From the NCBI RefSeq assembly GCF_024181405.1, contig NZ_CP051302.1, forward strand, positions 1,736,001-1,800,000: a stretch of DNA of 64,000 nucleotides, written 5' to 3'. Every line of letters starts with the position of its first letter. The first letter of the stretch is position 1. Origin of the DNA: Treponema denticola (GTDB lineage: Bacteria; Spirochaetota; Spirochaetia; Treponematales; Treponemataceae). The notes under the pieces were generated by a model, which was not told where the DNA came from, did no database searches, and saw only the letters and a program-made list of their open reading frames with translations. A program made the position numbers and the translations under genes. Below are positions 25,423 to 33,764 of the stretch, piece after piece.

Positions 25423-26025
25423 ATGAATTTTATAAATGAAACAAACGAAGAGAAAAAAAATAAAACAAATGATGACGATGCTTTGATGCAAAAATTTCTT
25501 AATACACGCCAAATTATTTTGGCCGGAGAAATCAACAAGGAGCTTTCCGAAAAAATAGTACGCCAGCTTTTACTCATGGAATCCTTGTCGGCAACAAAGC
25601 CTATTTATATTTATATAGATTCTCCCGGGGGAGATGCCGATGCCGGTTTTGCAATCTTCGATATGATAAGATTTATCAAGGCACCCGTCTACACAATAGG
25701 TATGGGCCTTGTTGCCAGCGCAGCCTCAATCATTCTTCTTGCAGCAAGCAAGGAACGCCGTTTCGGTATGCCTAACAGCCACTACCTTATCCATCAGCCA
25801 TTATCCGGCATAAAGGGAGTCGCAACCGAAATAGAAATACACGCCAAAGAACTTGAGAAGATGAGGGTAAAAATAAATAAGCTCATTGCAGAAGAAACAG
25901 GCACTGATGAAAAAAAGGTTGCAAAGGATACGGACAGGGATTGCTGGCTAAATGCAGAAGAATCCGTAGAATACGGTCTTATTTCAAAAATAGCTAAAAA
26001 CCGAAAAGATATTCCCGAAAAATAA
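25423..26025 (+). CDS. clpP: ATP-dependent Clp protease proteolytic subunit
   Basis: 200 residues. Catalytic Ser99 (GLVASAAS), His124 (YLIHQP) and an Asp near 173 (DTDRDCWLNAEESVEYGLI) are all present. IYIYIDSPGGDADAGFAIFDMIRF is the usual strand-loop. It diverges from typical ClpP (GMGLVASAASII replaces the usual CMGQAASMGA), and its N-terminus is rich in charged residues, which suits a second ClpP paralogue rather than the housekeeping copy. ATG 25423 has AGGAG five bases ahead; an in-frame GTG at 25396 does not. Its 3' end overlaps convergent cbiB by 32 bases. Confidence 0.93.
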   Translation: MNFINETNEEKKNKTNDDDALMQKFLNTRQIILAGEINKELSEKIVRQLLLMESLSATKPIYIYIDSPGGDADAGFAIFDMIRFIKAPVYTIGMGLVASAASIILLAASKERRFGMPNSHYLIHQPLSGIKGVATEIEIHAKELEKMRVKINKLIAEETGTDEKKVAKDTDRDCWLNAEESVEYGLISKIAKNRKDIPEK

Positions 26026-27058
26026 AAAAAGCATAAAGCCCAAACATAAAAATCTCGGATGCATACATCAGCTGTATGCATCTTTTTATATCTTCATCTT
26101 CAATTTCAAAAATATCATCCCCTATAAAGGGTTTTTCGACAAGCACTCCGCCGTAATAGTTCGGGCCGCCAAGCTTTAAACCTAAAAGACCGGAAGCAGC
26201 GCTTTCAGGATGAGCGGAATTGGGACTTGAATGTTTTCTGCAATCCCTCCGCCAAATTTTAAAACCTCTTTTTATTGCAGCTAGTTTCGTCATTATTTTG
26301 TTTGAAACTTTTTTTTGTGAACCGTTTTGTGAGGGCCTTCGCAGTTTACAAAAAAAAGAACCTGCAAGAATAAGCAAGGCCGAAAGACGGGCAGGAATAT
26401 AGTTTACAATATCGTCAACCTTTGCCGGAAAAAATCCCAAGTCGGCATATTTTTCATTTTTATAGCCGAGCATAGAATCCATGGTATTTACAGCCTTATA
26501 AGCTATACCGCCAGCAGGGCCTAAAAGCATCATAAAGAACAATGGAGCTATAACCCCGTCGCTTGTATTCTCGGCTATGGTTTCAACACAAGCACGGCTC
26601 ACTCCCTTTTCATCCAAAAGCCCGGTATCCCTGCCGACGATATTTGCAATCTGCTTTCTTCCTTCTTCAAGACTTATACGCAAGGCTTTAAAAACTTTTA
26701 TAGATTCTTTTTGAAGGCAGCGGGCTGCAATGCAGGTATAGCTGATCCATACGGAAAAAATAAAGTATAAAACCTTGTAAGGATATAATAATTTTAAAAA
26801 GAAAAAAACAAGACAAAAGCTGAAACTAATATTGAAAACAACAATTAAAAAACCTGCAAACTTTAAGCCTCTCGGAGAATTAAAACAAAACCGTGCAAGG
26901 GCTTCTTCTTTTTTTATAAGGCTCCCGATAAATTTTACGGGATGAGGAAAAGAATAAGGATCCCCTAAAATAAAATCAAGAATGATTGCAGACAATAAAA
27001 TAAAAAAATTAATGTGTGAAAAAATAAAATCGGAAAAACTTAAAAAATTAAAATTCAT
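25994..27058 (-). CDS. cbiB: Adenosylcobinamide-phosphate synthase (CbiB/CobD type)
   Basis: 354 residues, membrane enzyme that attaches the aminopropanol linker to adenosylcobyric acid. Seen: ILDFILGDPYSFPHPVKFIGSLI near the N-terminus, the central GRDTGLLDEKGVSRACVETIAENTSDGVIAPLFFMMLLGPAGGIAYKAVNTMDSMLGYKNEKYADLGFFPAKVDDIVNYIPARLSALL and the late HPESAASGLLGLKLGGPNYYGG. About five membrane helices. It overlaps the 3' end of clpP. Transcribed alone, away from the other cob genes of the window. No Shine-Dalgarno sequence before the ATG. Confidence 0.95.
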   Translation of the reverse strand: MNFNFLSFSDFIFSHINFFILLSAIILDFILGDPYSFPHPVKFIGSLIKKEEALARFCFNSPRGLKFAGFLIVVFNISFSFCLVFFFLKLLYPYKVLYFIFSVWISYTCIAARCLQKESIKVFKALRISLEEGRKQIANIVGRDTGLLDEKGVSRACVETIAENTSDGVIAPLFFMMLLGPAGGIAYKAVNTMDSMLGYKNEKYADLGFFPAKVDDIVNYIPARLSALLILAGSFFCKLRRPSQNGSQKKVSNKIMTKLAAIKRGFKIWRRDCRKHSSPNSAHPESAASGLLGLKLGGPNYYGGVLVEKPFIGDDIFEIEDEDIKRCIQLMYASEIFMFGLYAFFIFREYLFGF

Positions 27059-27101
27059 TTTGACGATAGATCTTAAGTCTAATATAGAACTAATCTAAAA
27101 C

Positions 27102-27136
27102 AAAACCGTCCGGCCTTTTAAAGCCAAGACGGTTTT
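27102..27136 (-). terminator. Terminator behind the SH3-like lipoprotein gene
   Basis: AAAACCGTC (27102-27110) pairs with GACGGTTTT (27128-27136), with an inner GGC/GCC stem. On the minus strand it is followed by GTTTTA and lies 12 bases beyond the stop at 27148. Confidence 0.75.
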
Positions 27137-27147
27137 CGCTAAAAAAC

Positions 27148-28173
27148 TTATTTTTCTTCAAGATATGAAGCTTGAACCCAACCTTTCTTTTGTTTGTTTT
27201 GTACATAGTACCATTCGGTTTGAGAGCTATCATCATTAATAATGATTACCTTTTTTGAAGCATGAAGAATGGTATCGGCTTTTACGGATGCCAATACTCT
27301 TGGCTCACCTTCCGAAGACGGAATACTCAAAAGATCTATATCTTCTTTTGCCGTAAATTTCTTTTCTACTTTTTCGGCTTCAAGTTTTTTTAAAAAAGCA
27401 GCCTCAGCATCCATCACTTGAGCAAGATTTTGTAAAATTGCTATATCATCACTATATCTCGAATCCATTTCAATAGCATTTTGAAACAGCTCGGCCCTGC
27501 TTGTTTCACTTTGAGTTTCCATTGCAATTTGTGCAAGAACCATTGCTGCCACATTTTCTTTTTGAAATTCGACAGTATCTCGTTTGGCATACTTTTCTTT
27601 TACGATCCACGAAGTTACCAGTTCAGGGCAATAAGCTGCAATCTTTACAAATTTTTGATTAGAGCTGTTTAAACTGTCTTTATAAACGGCAACAATAAAA
27701 TACTGAGGTATGATTTCATCTGTAACTGCCGTTAAAGAATCCGATTTGTATAAAACCGTATCTGTAGCAGAAATAAATCCTGCAACCGTATTAGGCTCAT
27801 AACAATAGTCTTGAATCCAATATTCCTTATCTTTTAAAGAAATATGGAAGAATTCCCGCTTTTGGCCGTCAGTTCTCTGAGCTTCCTTTTTCTCGCCAAG
27901 ATAAATAGCAACATCGCCCAATGAAGCTTCTGCCGTCCATTTCATTTTACCGTCATTCGTTTCGGTATAAAGTCCTGCACGATGCACATAGATAACTCCG
28001 TCTTCATTTACCCCAGTCATTGATTCTTTAGGAGAATCTTTTTCCATTGAATCAATAGACTCAGGTTTTTCAGATTCGGATTTTGACGTTGCGTCTTCCT
28101 TTGTACAAGAAGCAAAGACAAATAACGAAACACACAAGAGTAAAACAAATTTTTTAACAAAATTTACTTTCAT
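27148..28173 (-). CDS. Lipoprotein with C-terminal SH3-like domain
   Basis: 341 residues; lipobox FVFASC gives Cys23. Residues about 25-50 are a Ser/Glu/Lys-rich tether. About 55-115 and 275-341 look like bacterial SH3-type modules: the last part has DIDLLSIPSSEGEPRVLASVKADTILHASKK and TEWYYVQNKQKKGWVQASYLEE, a common cell-wall-binding pattern. The middle (190-260) is helical. Start ATG 28173 has GGAG six bases upstream; a TTG two codons earlier does not fit. Last gene of a run with the peptidyl-prolyl isomerase (22 bases upstream) and the secreted protein at 29287. Precise role unknown. Confidence 0.8.
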   Translation of the reverse strand: MKVNFVKKFVLLLCVSLFVFASCTKEDATSKSESEKPESIDSMEKDSPKESMTGVNEDGVIYVHRAGLYTETNDGKMKWTAEASLGDVAIYLGEKKEAQRTDGQKREFFHISLKDKEYWIQDYCYEPNTVAGFISATDTVLYKSDSLTAVTDEIIPQYFIVAVYKDSLNSSNQKFVKIAAYCPELVTSWIVKEKYAKRDTVEFQKENVAAMVLAQIAMETQSETSRAELFQNAIEMDSRYSDDIAILQNLAQVMDAEAAFLKKLEAEKVEKKFTAKEDIDLLSIPSSEGEPRVLASVKADTILHASKKVIIINDDSSQTEWYYVQNKQKKGWVQASYLEEK

Positions 28174-28195
28174 AAACAACTCCTTATTCTTTATG

Positions 28196-29275
28196 TTATT
28201 TTATATTTAACAATTCAAGTTCAAAAACCAGATAAGCATTCGGGGGAATGACTCCGCCTGCACCTGCTTCACCGTAAGCAAGATGAGGAGGAATAATGAT
28301 AATTCGTTTTTCACCCAAAGTCATTTTTGCCGATTGGGAATCAAAGCCCGGAATAACACGGCCAAGTCCCACAGGAAATTCTAAAGGCTTATGCATATCG
28401 GAATCATCAAAGACCTTTCCGTTTTCCAAAAGGGAACCCTTATATTTCATAGTTAGGGTTTGCCCTTGTTTAGGAGTCTCTCCCTTACCTTGTTTTATAA
28501 CAAAAGAATATACACCATCATCATCAAGTTTTGCAGGAGAATATTTCGTTTTAATCAAATCTTCCATTTTTTTTGCAATGGCTTCTGCTCTGCGTTTTTC
28601 GCTTTCCTTAGTTTCGGCAAGGTATTTATAAAAGGCCTCTTGGTCGGTTTTAAAAGCCTTTGCTTCATTTCCTGTTCTTATAATTTTAACGGTTTTAATT
28701 TTGTTGCCTTGTTGAATTGAATCTACAACATTTTGACCTTCAACAACTCGTCCGAAAACCGTGTGCTTACCGTCAAGCCATGGAGTTTCAACATGGGTAA
28801 TAAAAAACTGTGAACCGTTAGTTCCGGGACCTGAATTAGCCATTGACAAAACACCGGGGCCGTCATGCTTTAAAGCATCAACAATCTCATCAGGAAATCT
28901 ATAACCGGGGCCGCCTGAACCTGTACCGGTAGGATCTCCGCCCTGAATCATAAAGTCGGCTATTACCCTGTGAAAGGTGAGTCCATCATAAAATGGTTTC
29001 CCCTTGGCGGAATCAAGGGTTCCTTCAGCCAATCCTACAAAATTACATACCGTTAAAGGGGTATCCTTGTAGAAAAGTTTTAATACAATCAAACCTTTAT
29101 CGGTATCGATAGCAGCATAGAGCCCATCTTCTTTTAAAGCTTCTATATTCTTTAAATTGTTCATATTTTTATCTCCTTTTTCCGAACCGGAATTTGTTAT
29201 TATAATAGCCGCAGCAGTTCCTGCAACTAAAATCATAAACGCAATTGCAATAATCATGATCCATAATTTTTTCAT
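28196..29275 (-). CDS. Dual peptidyl-prolyl isomerase: cyclophilin fused to FKBP
   Basis: 359 residues with an N-terminal membrane anchor or signal (residues 4-28), so it acts in the periplasm. Cyclophilin domain about 50-205: [72 protein letters not shown] helical linker (215-250) leads to an FKBP domain at about 260-359: VKYKG-like [62 protein letters not shown]. Both active sites look complete. The cyclophilin-then-FKBP order was, to my memory, reported in T. denticola as a dual-family immunophilin. It folds proline-containing exported proteins, presumably. Confidence 0.95.
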   Translation of the reverse strand: MKKLWIMIIAIAFMILVAGTAAAIIITNSGSEKGDKNMNNLKNIEALKEDGLYAAIDTDKGLIVLKLFYKDTPLTVCNFVGLAEGTLDSAKGKPFYDGLTFHRVIADFMIQGGDPTGTGSGGPGYRFPDEIVDALKHDGPGVLSMANSGPGTNGSQFFITHVETPWLDGKHTVFGRVVEGQNVVDSIQQGNKIKTVKIIRTGNEAKAFKTDQEAFYKYLAETKESEKRRAEAIAKKMEDLIKTKYSPAKLDDDGVYSFVIKQGKGETPKQGQTLTMKYKGSLLENGKVFDDSDMHKPLEFPVGLGRVIPGFDSQSAKMTLGEKRIIIIPPHLAYGEAGAGGVIPPNAYLVFELELLNIK

Positions 29276-29286
29276 TTTATCTTTCC

Positions 29287-30144
29287 TTAATTATCAGAAT
29301 TCTTCTTTTTTTTGGCACTATAGTCGATGCCTTGTTCGGCACATTTATATTCATCCATAAACCAATTATAAACAGCCGTCAACCGTGAAGAAAAAGCACT
29401 TTTTACTCTGCCGCCTATAAAAGGTATTGTAGGAAATTTTGCAGTACTTAAACAATGGATTAAAATATAATCATCAAGATCATATACAGCCAAAGATAAA
29501 ATCATCGCTTCAGGCTGAAGAGCTATAAGACTCATATCCGGATGCGTAATCTTCTGTGTATTTACACATATCATACCAATATCATTGCCTTCTTTTAAAT
29601 ATCTGTATTTATAAATAAAATCTCCGAAGGTTGCATCGATGTGCCGGGCAAGAATTTCCAAGCCGTCAAAGCCCTCATTTAAAGGATCATCTATGGGCTC
29701 ATAAACAACACTGCCCGAAGTTTTTACTTCTTTTACTGCATGGGAAGTCAAATAAAGAGTCCTCATTTCCTGATAGCTGTTTGAAAAGTATTCAATACCT
29801 TCAAGACCGGAAATATGACGCAATATTTTAGAAACATCAGGATTATTCGGCCCCTCTTTTTTATACAAAGATATAAACTCACCTAAAAAAGCAGGCTTTT
29901 TTTTCGCCAACAATGGAAACATTTTTTCCGAAAGAGCCGAAACCGGCCGCATTTCGGGGTTCATGTTTGAAGCTCCATATTTTAATTTAATTATTTCTTT
30001 TTTTTGAACAAGCTCCGCAGCTATCTTTGGATCAAGAATATCCGAGAGTCTCTGCTCAATATTGCGTGTATCTACGCCTTTATCTGAAAAAATAGGGAAC
30101 AGACAGACTGCAAAAAATATGAATAGCGTTTTAATTTTTTTCAT
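29287..30144 (-). CDS. Secreted protein of unknown function
   Basis: 285 residues with a signal peptide ([21 protein letters not shown]) and no lipobox. The mature part is mixed alpha/beta; notable stretches are [31 protein letters not shown] and LALQP-like [53 protein letters not shown] recall similar uncharacterised proteins only from spirochaetes (possibly the DUF6675 group, unsure). GGAGA precedes the ATG. It lies 57 bases after jag and 11 before the isomerase gene, all on the minus strand, so it may extend the rpmH-jag transcript. Confidence 0.7.
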   Translation of the reverse strand: MKKIKTLFIFFAVCLFPIFSDKGVDTRNIEQRLSDILDPKIAAELVQKKEIIKLKYGASNMNPEMRPVSALSEKMFPLLAKKKPAFLGEFISLYKKEGPNNPDVSKILRHISGLEGIEYFSNSYQEMRTLYLTSHAVKEVKTSGSVVYEPIDDPLNEGFDGLEILARHIDATFGDFIYKYRYLKEGNDIGMICVNTQKITHPDMSLIALQPEAMILSLAVYDLDDYILIHCLSTAKFPTIPFIGGRVKSAFSSRLTAVYNWFMDEYKCAEQGIDYSAKKKKNSDN

Positions 30145-30201
30145 AAAAATCTCCTAAAATTCATGGTTTCCCTCTGCGGGGATTGAGTCCGCCTGCTATA
30201 C

Positions 30202-30912
30202 TTATATACCTTTATAGAACACACGAACCTGCTTATATAAACCATCTCCCTCGCTTTTGGTTTCAATATCGTTTACGGCATTTAAGGTTGTGTGTATAAT
30301 TCTGCGCTCATAGGGATTAAGAGGCTCTAAAAGCTGAGATTTCTTTGTCATGCGGACCTTATCGGCTACATCGTAAGCCATTCGGATAAGCAGCTCCTCT
30401 CTTCTCATTCTATAGCTTTCACAATCTACCGACACCCTGGCGTAGGCATGACCTATGGTACCGGCGTATACATTTGCCAAAAGCTGTATGGAGTCAAGAT
30501 TTTTCCCCTTCTTACCTATAAGCATGGCAGCATCTTTAGAGTTAATTCTATAAGAAAAATGTTTTTTATCGCAAGCGATTAATGAAACGGAACAGTCATA
30601 ACCTATTTTTTCAACGAGGGTCTGAATAAAGAGCCTTGTCTTTTCCGCTCCTTCCGAAATATCTTCAGAGGTTCTTAAATCCTTATCTTCTTTAAGGGTT
30701 TGCTCTTCTTCAGACTGTTCGGAATTATTTCTCATGTTAGTCCTTAAAGACTCATCAACATGCACCCTTATCTTTGCATGACCTTTTTTAAACAAAGAAT
30801 TTTTTTGAATTTCTAAAATTTCAACATCAAACTGATCTTTTTCAAGACCGAGCTTGGCTACCGCAATATCGATAGCCTCCCGCTCCGTCTTTCCTTCAAA
30901 TTCATATATCAT
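30202..30912 (-). CDS. jag: RNA-binding protein Jag/KhpB
   Basis: 236 residues. Jag_N domain at 1-50 (YEFEGKTEREAIDIAVAKLGLEKDQFDVEILE), an acidic linker (65-95), then a KH domain with AAMLIGKKGKNLDSIQLLANVY (conserved IGKKG loop) and an R3H domain with YRMRREELLIRMAYDVADKVRMTKKSQLLEPLNPYERRIIHTTLNAV. It binds RNA in the cytoplasm and, in Gram-positives, affects cell elongation. It follows yidC by 32 bases, the standard partner. Confidence 0.95.
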   Translation of the reverse strand: MIYEFEGKTEREAIDIAVAKLGLEKDQFDVEILEIQKNSLFKKGHAKIRVHVDESLRTNMRNNSEQSEEEQTLKEDKDLRTSEDISEGAEKTRLFIQTLVEKIGYDCSVSLIACDKKHFSYRINSKDAAMLIGKKGKNLDSIQLLANVYAGTIGHAYARVSVDCESYRMRREELLIRMAYDVADKVRMTKKSQLLEPLNPYERRIIHTTLNAVNDIETKSEGDGLYKQVRVFYKGI

Positions 30913-30944
30913 ATCTATTCTCCTAGTACTAAAATAATTATCCT

Positions 30945-32693
30945 TTATTTCTTCATGGACTTATTGATTATAAGCTGCTGTAAAAGCATCAAAATATTGG
31001 AAAAGGTCCAGAACAATAAGAGCCCCGAAGGAGCATTATAAAAAAGAAAGAAGAAGAACAAAGGCATAAAATAAATCATTATCTTCATAGAAGGATTTTG
31101 CTGAGATTGCCCCGGAGTTTGCGTCAGCTTACCATGCAAAAGCTGAGAAGCGGTATAAATGATGGGAAGCAATCTTAAATCCGTCCAATTTAAAAACGGA
31201 ATAGTAAAACCGAATTTCAAAATACTGTCACCCACCGACAGGTCAGGAATCCAGCCGGGAATAAAACTAGCCCCTCTAAATTCGAAATAATTATTGAATA
31301 ATCCGAACATCGCAAACAAGAACGGAAGCTGAATAAGAAGAGGCAGACAGCCCGATGCAGGATTATAACCTGCTTCTTTATAGAACTTGACCATCTCTGC
31401 GTTGAGCTTTTGAGGATTATTTTTATACTTTTGCTGCAGCTCATTAATCTGGGGCTGAAGCTCCTGCATACGCTTTGTGGCTTCCGAGCTTTTTTTGGTA
31501 AGCGGGAAAAAGATGATGCGCATTAAAAGAGTAAGTAATAGAAGGGCTACACCCCAGTTAGGAATAATTTTGTAAAAAATTTCCATAACGAATTTTAAAA
31601 CTCTTTCCAAGGGAGCTAAAAAACCGCTTGATGCAGCAAGGCTGTCTATTCTTAAATTTTCGTAACCGTAATTATTGGCTGCTGCAGAATTATAAGAGTT
31701 TAATATCTTTTCGGAACTCGGTCCTATGTAGACCCTGTATTGGTCATAGGCTGCATTTCCCACAATCGGCTGCCGTGAAATAAAAAATTGGGAATTGTGA
31801 AGTTTTGCTCCTTCTTCCTTTGCCCCTGAAAAAAATATTTTTTGGATTGGATCTTTGGGTATAATGATAAAGGAAAAGTACTTGCCTGAAACGCTTACCC
31901 ATGAAGCTAAATCATTTACAGCCTTTGTTTTTCCGTCTGTAATACTGCGGTCTTCCTTTTTCTTTTCATTTGCAAAATAAGAAAGTGCTCTGTATTCGTA
32001 TTTATCGTTTACCTTATCCCATTCAGGGCCGATCTGAGGAGCACTTCGTAAAGTATAAGCACTATCCCCGAAAGAAAGACCCCTCATTCCCTCTTTTCCG
32101 TCAATAGTAACCTCAAGGGTGAACATATAATCACCGGGGATAAAGGTATAGCGTTTTGCAAGAGTAAAAACGGTTTCCGAACCGTCCGTATTTTTTAGCT
32201 TTATGTCCCGGTAAAAGCCTATCTGCTTTCGCCCGTCGGAAAGACTTTCTTCTTTTACATTAAAAAGTAAATCTACAGCCTGAGCATCAGAGCCGCCGAA
32301 AGCCAAAGAAAGGGCTCTGTTCCTTTCGGTAACATTTTCTATCATTTCAACACGCTCATCACTTCCTGCTGAAGCATGTTCCTTTAATTTATAAGAAATA
32401 ATATCTCCGCCCTTGTTTGTAAAAACAGCACGAATAATATCGGTCTCAATAACGTAGGTTTGTTCTCTTGAAGGATAGTCCGAATCTGCAACAGCCTCAA
32501 TCATCAAATTAGAAATTTGATTTGAAGAAGTTTGAACGGCATTTTCAGATGAAGCCGGATTTTGTCCCTGAGCCTGAGCAACAGGTTTTTGTGGAACATT
32601 ATATTCGGTAGGGAAGTATTTTTGCTGGATATACAGCCACCCTCCGAAAACAAGCATTGACAGCACAACGGCCAAAACAGTATTTTTTTTCAA
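30945..32693 (-). CDS. yidC: Membrane protein insertase YidC
   Basis: 582 residues. Helix 1 at 5-21, a large periplasmic P1 domain (about 60-345) as in Gram-negative YidC, then the five-helix insertase core: WGVALLLLTLLMRIIFFPLTKKSSEATKRMQELQPQINELQQKYKNNPQKLNAEMVKFYKEAGYNPASGCLPLLIQLPFLFAMFGL, with the hydrophilic-groove Arg in LLMRIIFFPL. The start is TTG at 32693, six bases after AGGAG. It sits between yidD and jag. Confidence 0.97.
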   Translation of the reverse strand: MKKNTVLAVVLSMLVFGGWLYIQQKYFPTEYNVPQKPVAQAQGQNPASSENAVQTSSNQISNLMIEAVADSDYPSREQTYVIETDIIRAVFTNKGGDIISYKLKEHASAGSDERVEMIENVTERNRALSLAFGGSDAQAVDLLFNVKEESLSDGRKQIGFYRDIKLKNTDGSETVFTLAKRYTFIPGDYMFTLEVTIDGKEGMRGLSFGDSAYTLRSAPQIGPEWDKVNDKYEYRALSYFANEKKKEDRSITDGKTKAVNDLASWVSVSGKYFSFIIIPKDPIQKIFFSGAKEEGAKLHNSQFFISRQPIVGNAAYDQYRVYIGPSSEKILNSYNSAAANNYGYENLRIDSLAASSGFLAPLERVLKFVMEIFYKIIPNWGVALLLLTLLMRIIFFPLTKKSSEATKRMQELQPQINELQQKYKNNPQKLNAEMVKFYKEAGYNPASGCLPLLIQLPFLFAMFGLFNNYFEFRGASFIPGWIPDLSVGDSILKFGFTIPFLNWTDLRLLPIIYTASQLLHGKLTQTPGQSQQNPSMKIMIYFMPLFFFFLFYNAPSGLLLFWTFSNILMLLQQLIINKSMKK

Positions 32694-32728
32694 TTATAAC
32701 TCCTAAATTTTTCTATAGGTTAATCATT

Positions 32729-32950
32729 TTAAGGAACAGGATCGTATCCTCCCTTACAAAAAGGATTACACCTCAAAATCCTAAGTAAAGCCATACCGGT
32801 ACCTTTAAATGGGCCGTATTTTTTTATGCTTTCGATAGCATATTGCGAGCAAGTAGGTTCATACCTGCAGCTAGGCGGGAAATGAGGAGAAATAGCCTTT
32901 TGATAAAAGATTATACAAGCACACAAAAAACTTACTAAAAGTTTTCTCAT
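32729..32950 (-). CDS. yidD: Membrane protein insertion efficiency factor YidD
   Basis: 73 residues: [58 protein letters not shown] is the near-invariant YidD sequence, with a short amphipathic N-terminus. It assists YidC at the membrane. The ATG overlaps the rnpA stop (ATGA). Confidence 0.97.
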   Translation of the reverse strand: MRKLLVSFLCACIIFYQKAISPHFPPSCRYEPTCSQYAIESIKKYGPFKGTGMALLRILRCNPFCKGGYDPVP

Positions 32951-33303
32951 AAAGCCTCATCATTATACATTTTCGCTTTTAAAAAGAGGGCGGTAAGTTG
33001 TTCTAAACGAAGAGAATAAGAATCCTTTTCTGAAAAAACCAGCAGGATAATGTCGTTTCCCGTTTTTAACCTATGTTTTATATGTCTATAGGCTTCTTTT
33101 GATATTCTCCGAGACCTGTTCCGCATAACTGCGGAACCGAAACCTCGTCGAAAAGTACATAAGAATCGATTGTACTCCAATCCATTAGGCAGGAGAAACA
33201 AACTAACTCCGTTTAAGCTCAGTTTAAGACCTTTTTGAAATACGGCCTTAATACATGACCTATCCCTTAACCGTTCTTCTCCGGAAAATGTAAAATTACT
33301 CAC
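32947..33303 (-). CDS. rnpA: Ribonuclease P protein component
   Basis: 118 residues. [23 protein letters not shown] is the conserved RNR motif that contacts pre-tRNA and the P RNA. N-terminal [19 protein letters not shown] is the usual start. The start codon is GTG at 33303; no good Shine-Dalgarno sequence is seen, so translation may depend on rpmH, whose stop is 11 bases upstream. Confidence 0.95.
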   Translation of the reverse strand: MSNFTFSGEERLRDRSCIKAVFQKGLKLSLNGVSLFLLPNGLEYNRFLCTFRRGFGSAVMRNRSRRISKEAYRHIKHRLKTGNDIILLVFSEKDSYSLRLEQLTALFLKAKMYNDEAL

Positions 33304-33314
33304 TCAAGAGAAAC

Positions 33315-33470
33315 TTAGAACGGTTTTTTTTCGTCGGAAGCTGAAAGCTTGCGTCTGCCCTTTGCTCTGCGGCGGCTTAAAACAGCCCTTCCGCCCTTTG
33401 TTTTCATAAGTGCACGGAATCCGAAGCGTCGAACCCGCTTTGTTTTACTTGGTTGATATGTCCGTTTCAT
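33315..33470 (-). CDS. rpmH: 50S ribosomal protein L34
   Basis: 51 residues read directly from the minus strand: [18 protein letters not shown], then [27 protein letters not shown] and a short tail DEKKPF. This is a typical L34 with its Arg/Lys-rich body, slightly longer than usual. Shine-Dalgarno AAGGAG lies 11 bases before the ATG. First gene of rpmH-rnpA-yidD-yidC-jag; dnaA, its common upstream neighbour in bacteria, is absent here. Confidence 0.97.
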
Positions 33471-33492
33471 AAACTAGACTCCTTATATTATA

Positions 33493-33510
33493 GAGCGGGA
33501 AACCCCGCTC
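33493..33510 (-). promoter_or_regulatory. Hairpin in the rpmH leader
   Basis: GAGCGGG (33493-33499) pairs with CCCGCTC (33504-33510) around a four-base loop, 22 bases upstream of the rpmH ATG. It may influence translation or mRNA stability; no T run follows, so it is not a typical terminator. Confidence 0.45.
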
Positions 33511-33560
33511 AAAGATTTCAATACAATCCTGTTAAGGACAATACACATTAAAGATTGTGG

Positions 33561-33589
33561 ATTATATCAATAAAAGGGATAAAAGTCAA
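33561..33589 (-). promoter_or_regulatory. Strong rpmH promoter
   Basis: Minus strand: TTGACT (33584-33589), 17-base spacer, TATAAT (33561-33566). Confidence 0.85.
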
Positions 33590-33627
33590 GAGTGCTGAAT
33601 ATTCTAATATTTTAAAATATCGTAGTA

Positions 33628-33655
33628 TTGACTTTTTCGGGGGGGGGGGTATAAT
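33628..33655 (+). promoter_or_regulatory. Promoter with an 11-G tract in its spacer (phase-variable candidate)
   Basis: TTGACT (33628-33633) and TATAAT (33650-33655) are separated by 16 bases, eleven of which are an uninterrupted G run (33639-33649). Slippage would change the spacer by single bases around the optimum of 17 and so change promoter strength. It faces the lipoprotein gene at 33765. Confidence 0.8.
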
Positions 33656-33764
33656 GGAAGAAAGTTCTCATATTTTGCAATAAGGCTGTTTTTAAACGGA
33701 TTTATATAAAAAATGAAAGCTCATAAAATTATAATCCTGCAGAATGCAGAACAAGGAGTTTTTT

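Noticed and set aside
33591-33743. Replication origin beside rpmH
   Set aside because: The gap is AT-rich, but I saw no cluster of DnaA boxes (TTATCCACA) and no dnaA; the sequence is explained by two divergent promoters and the G tract.
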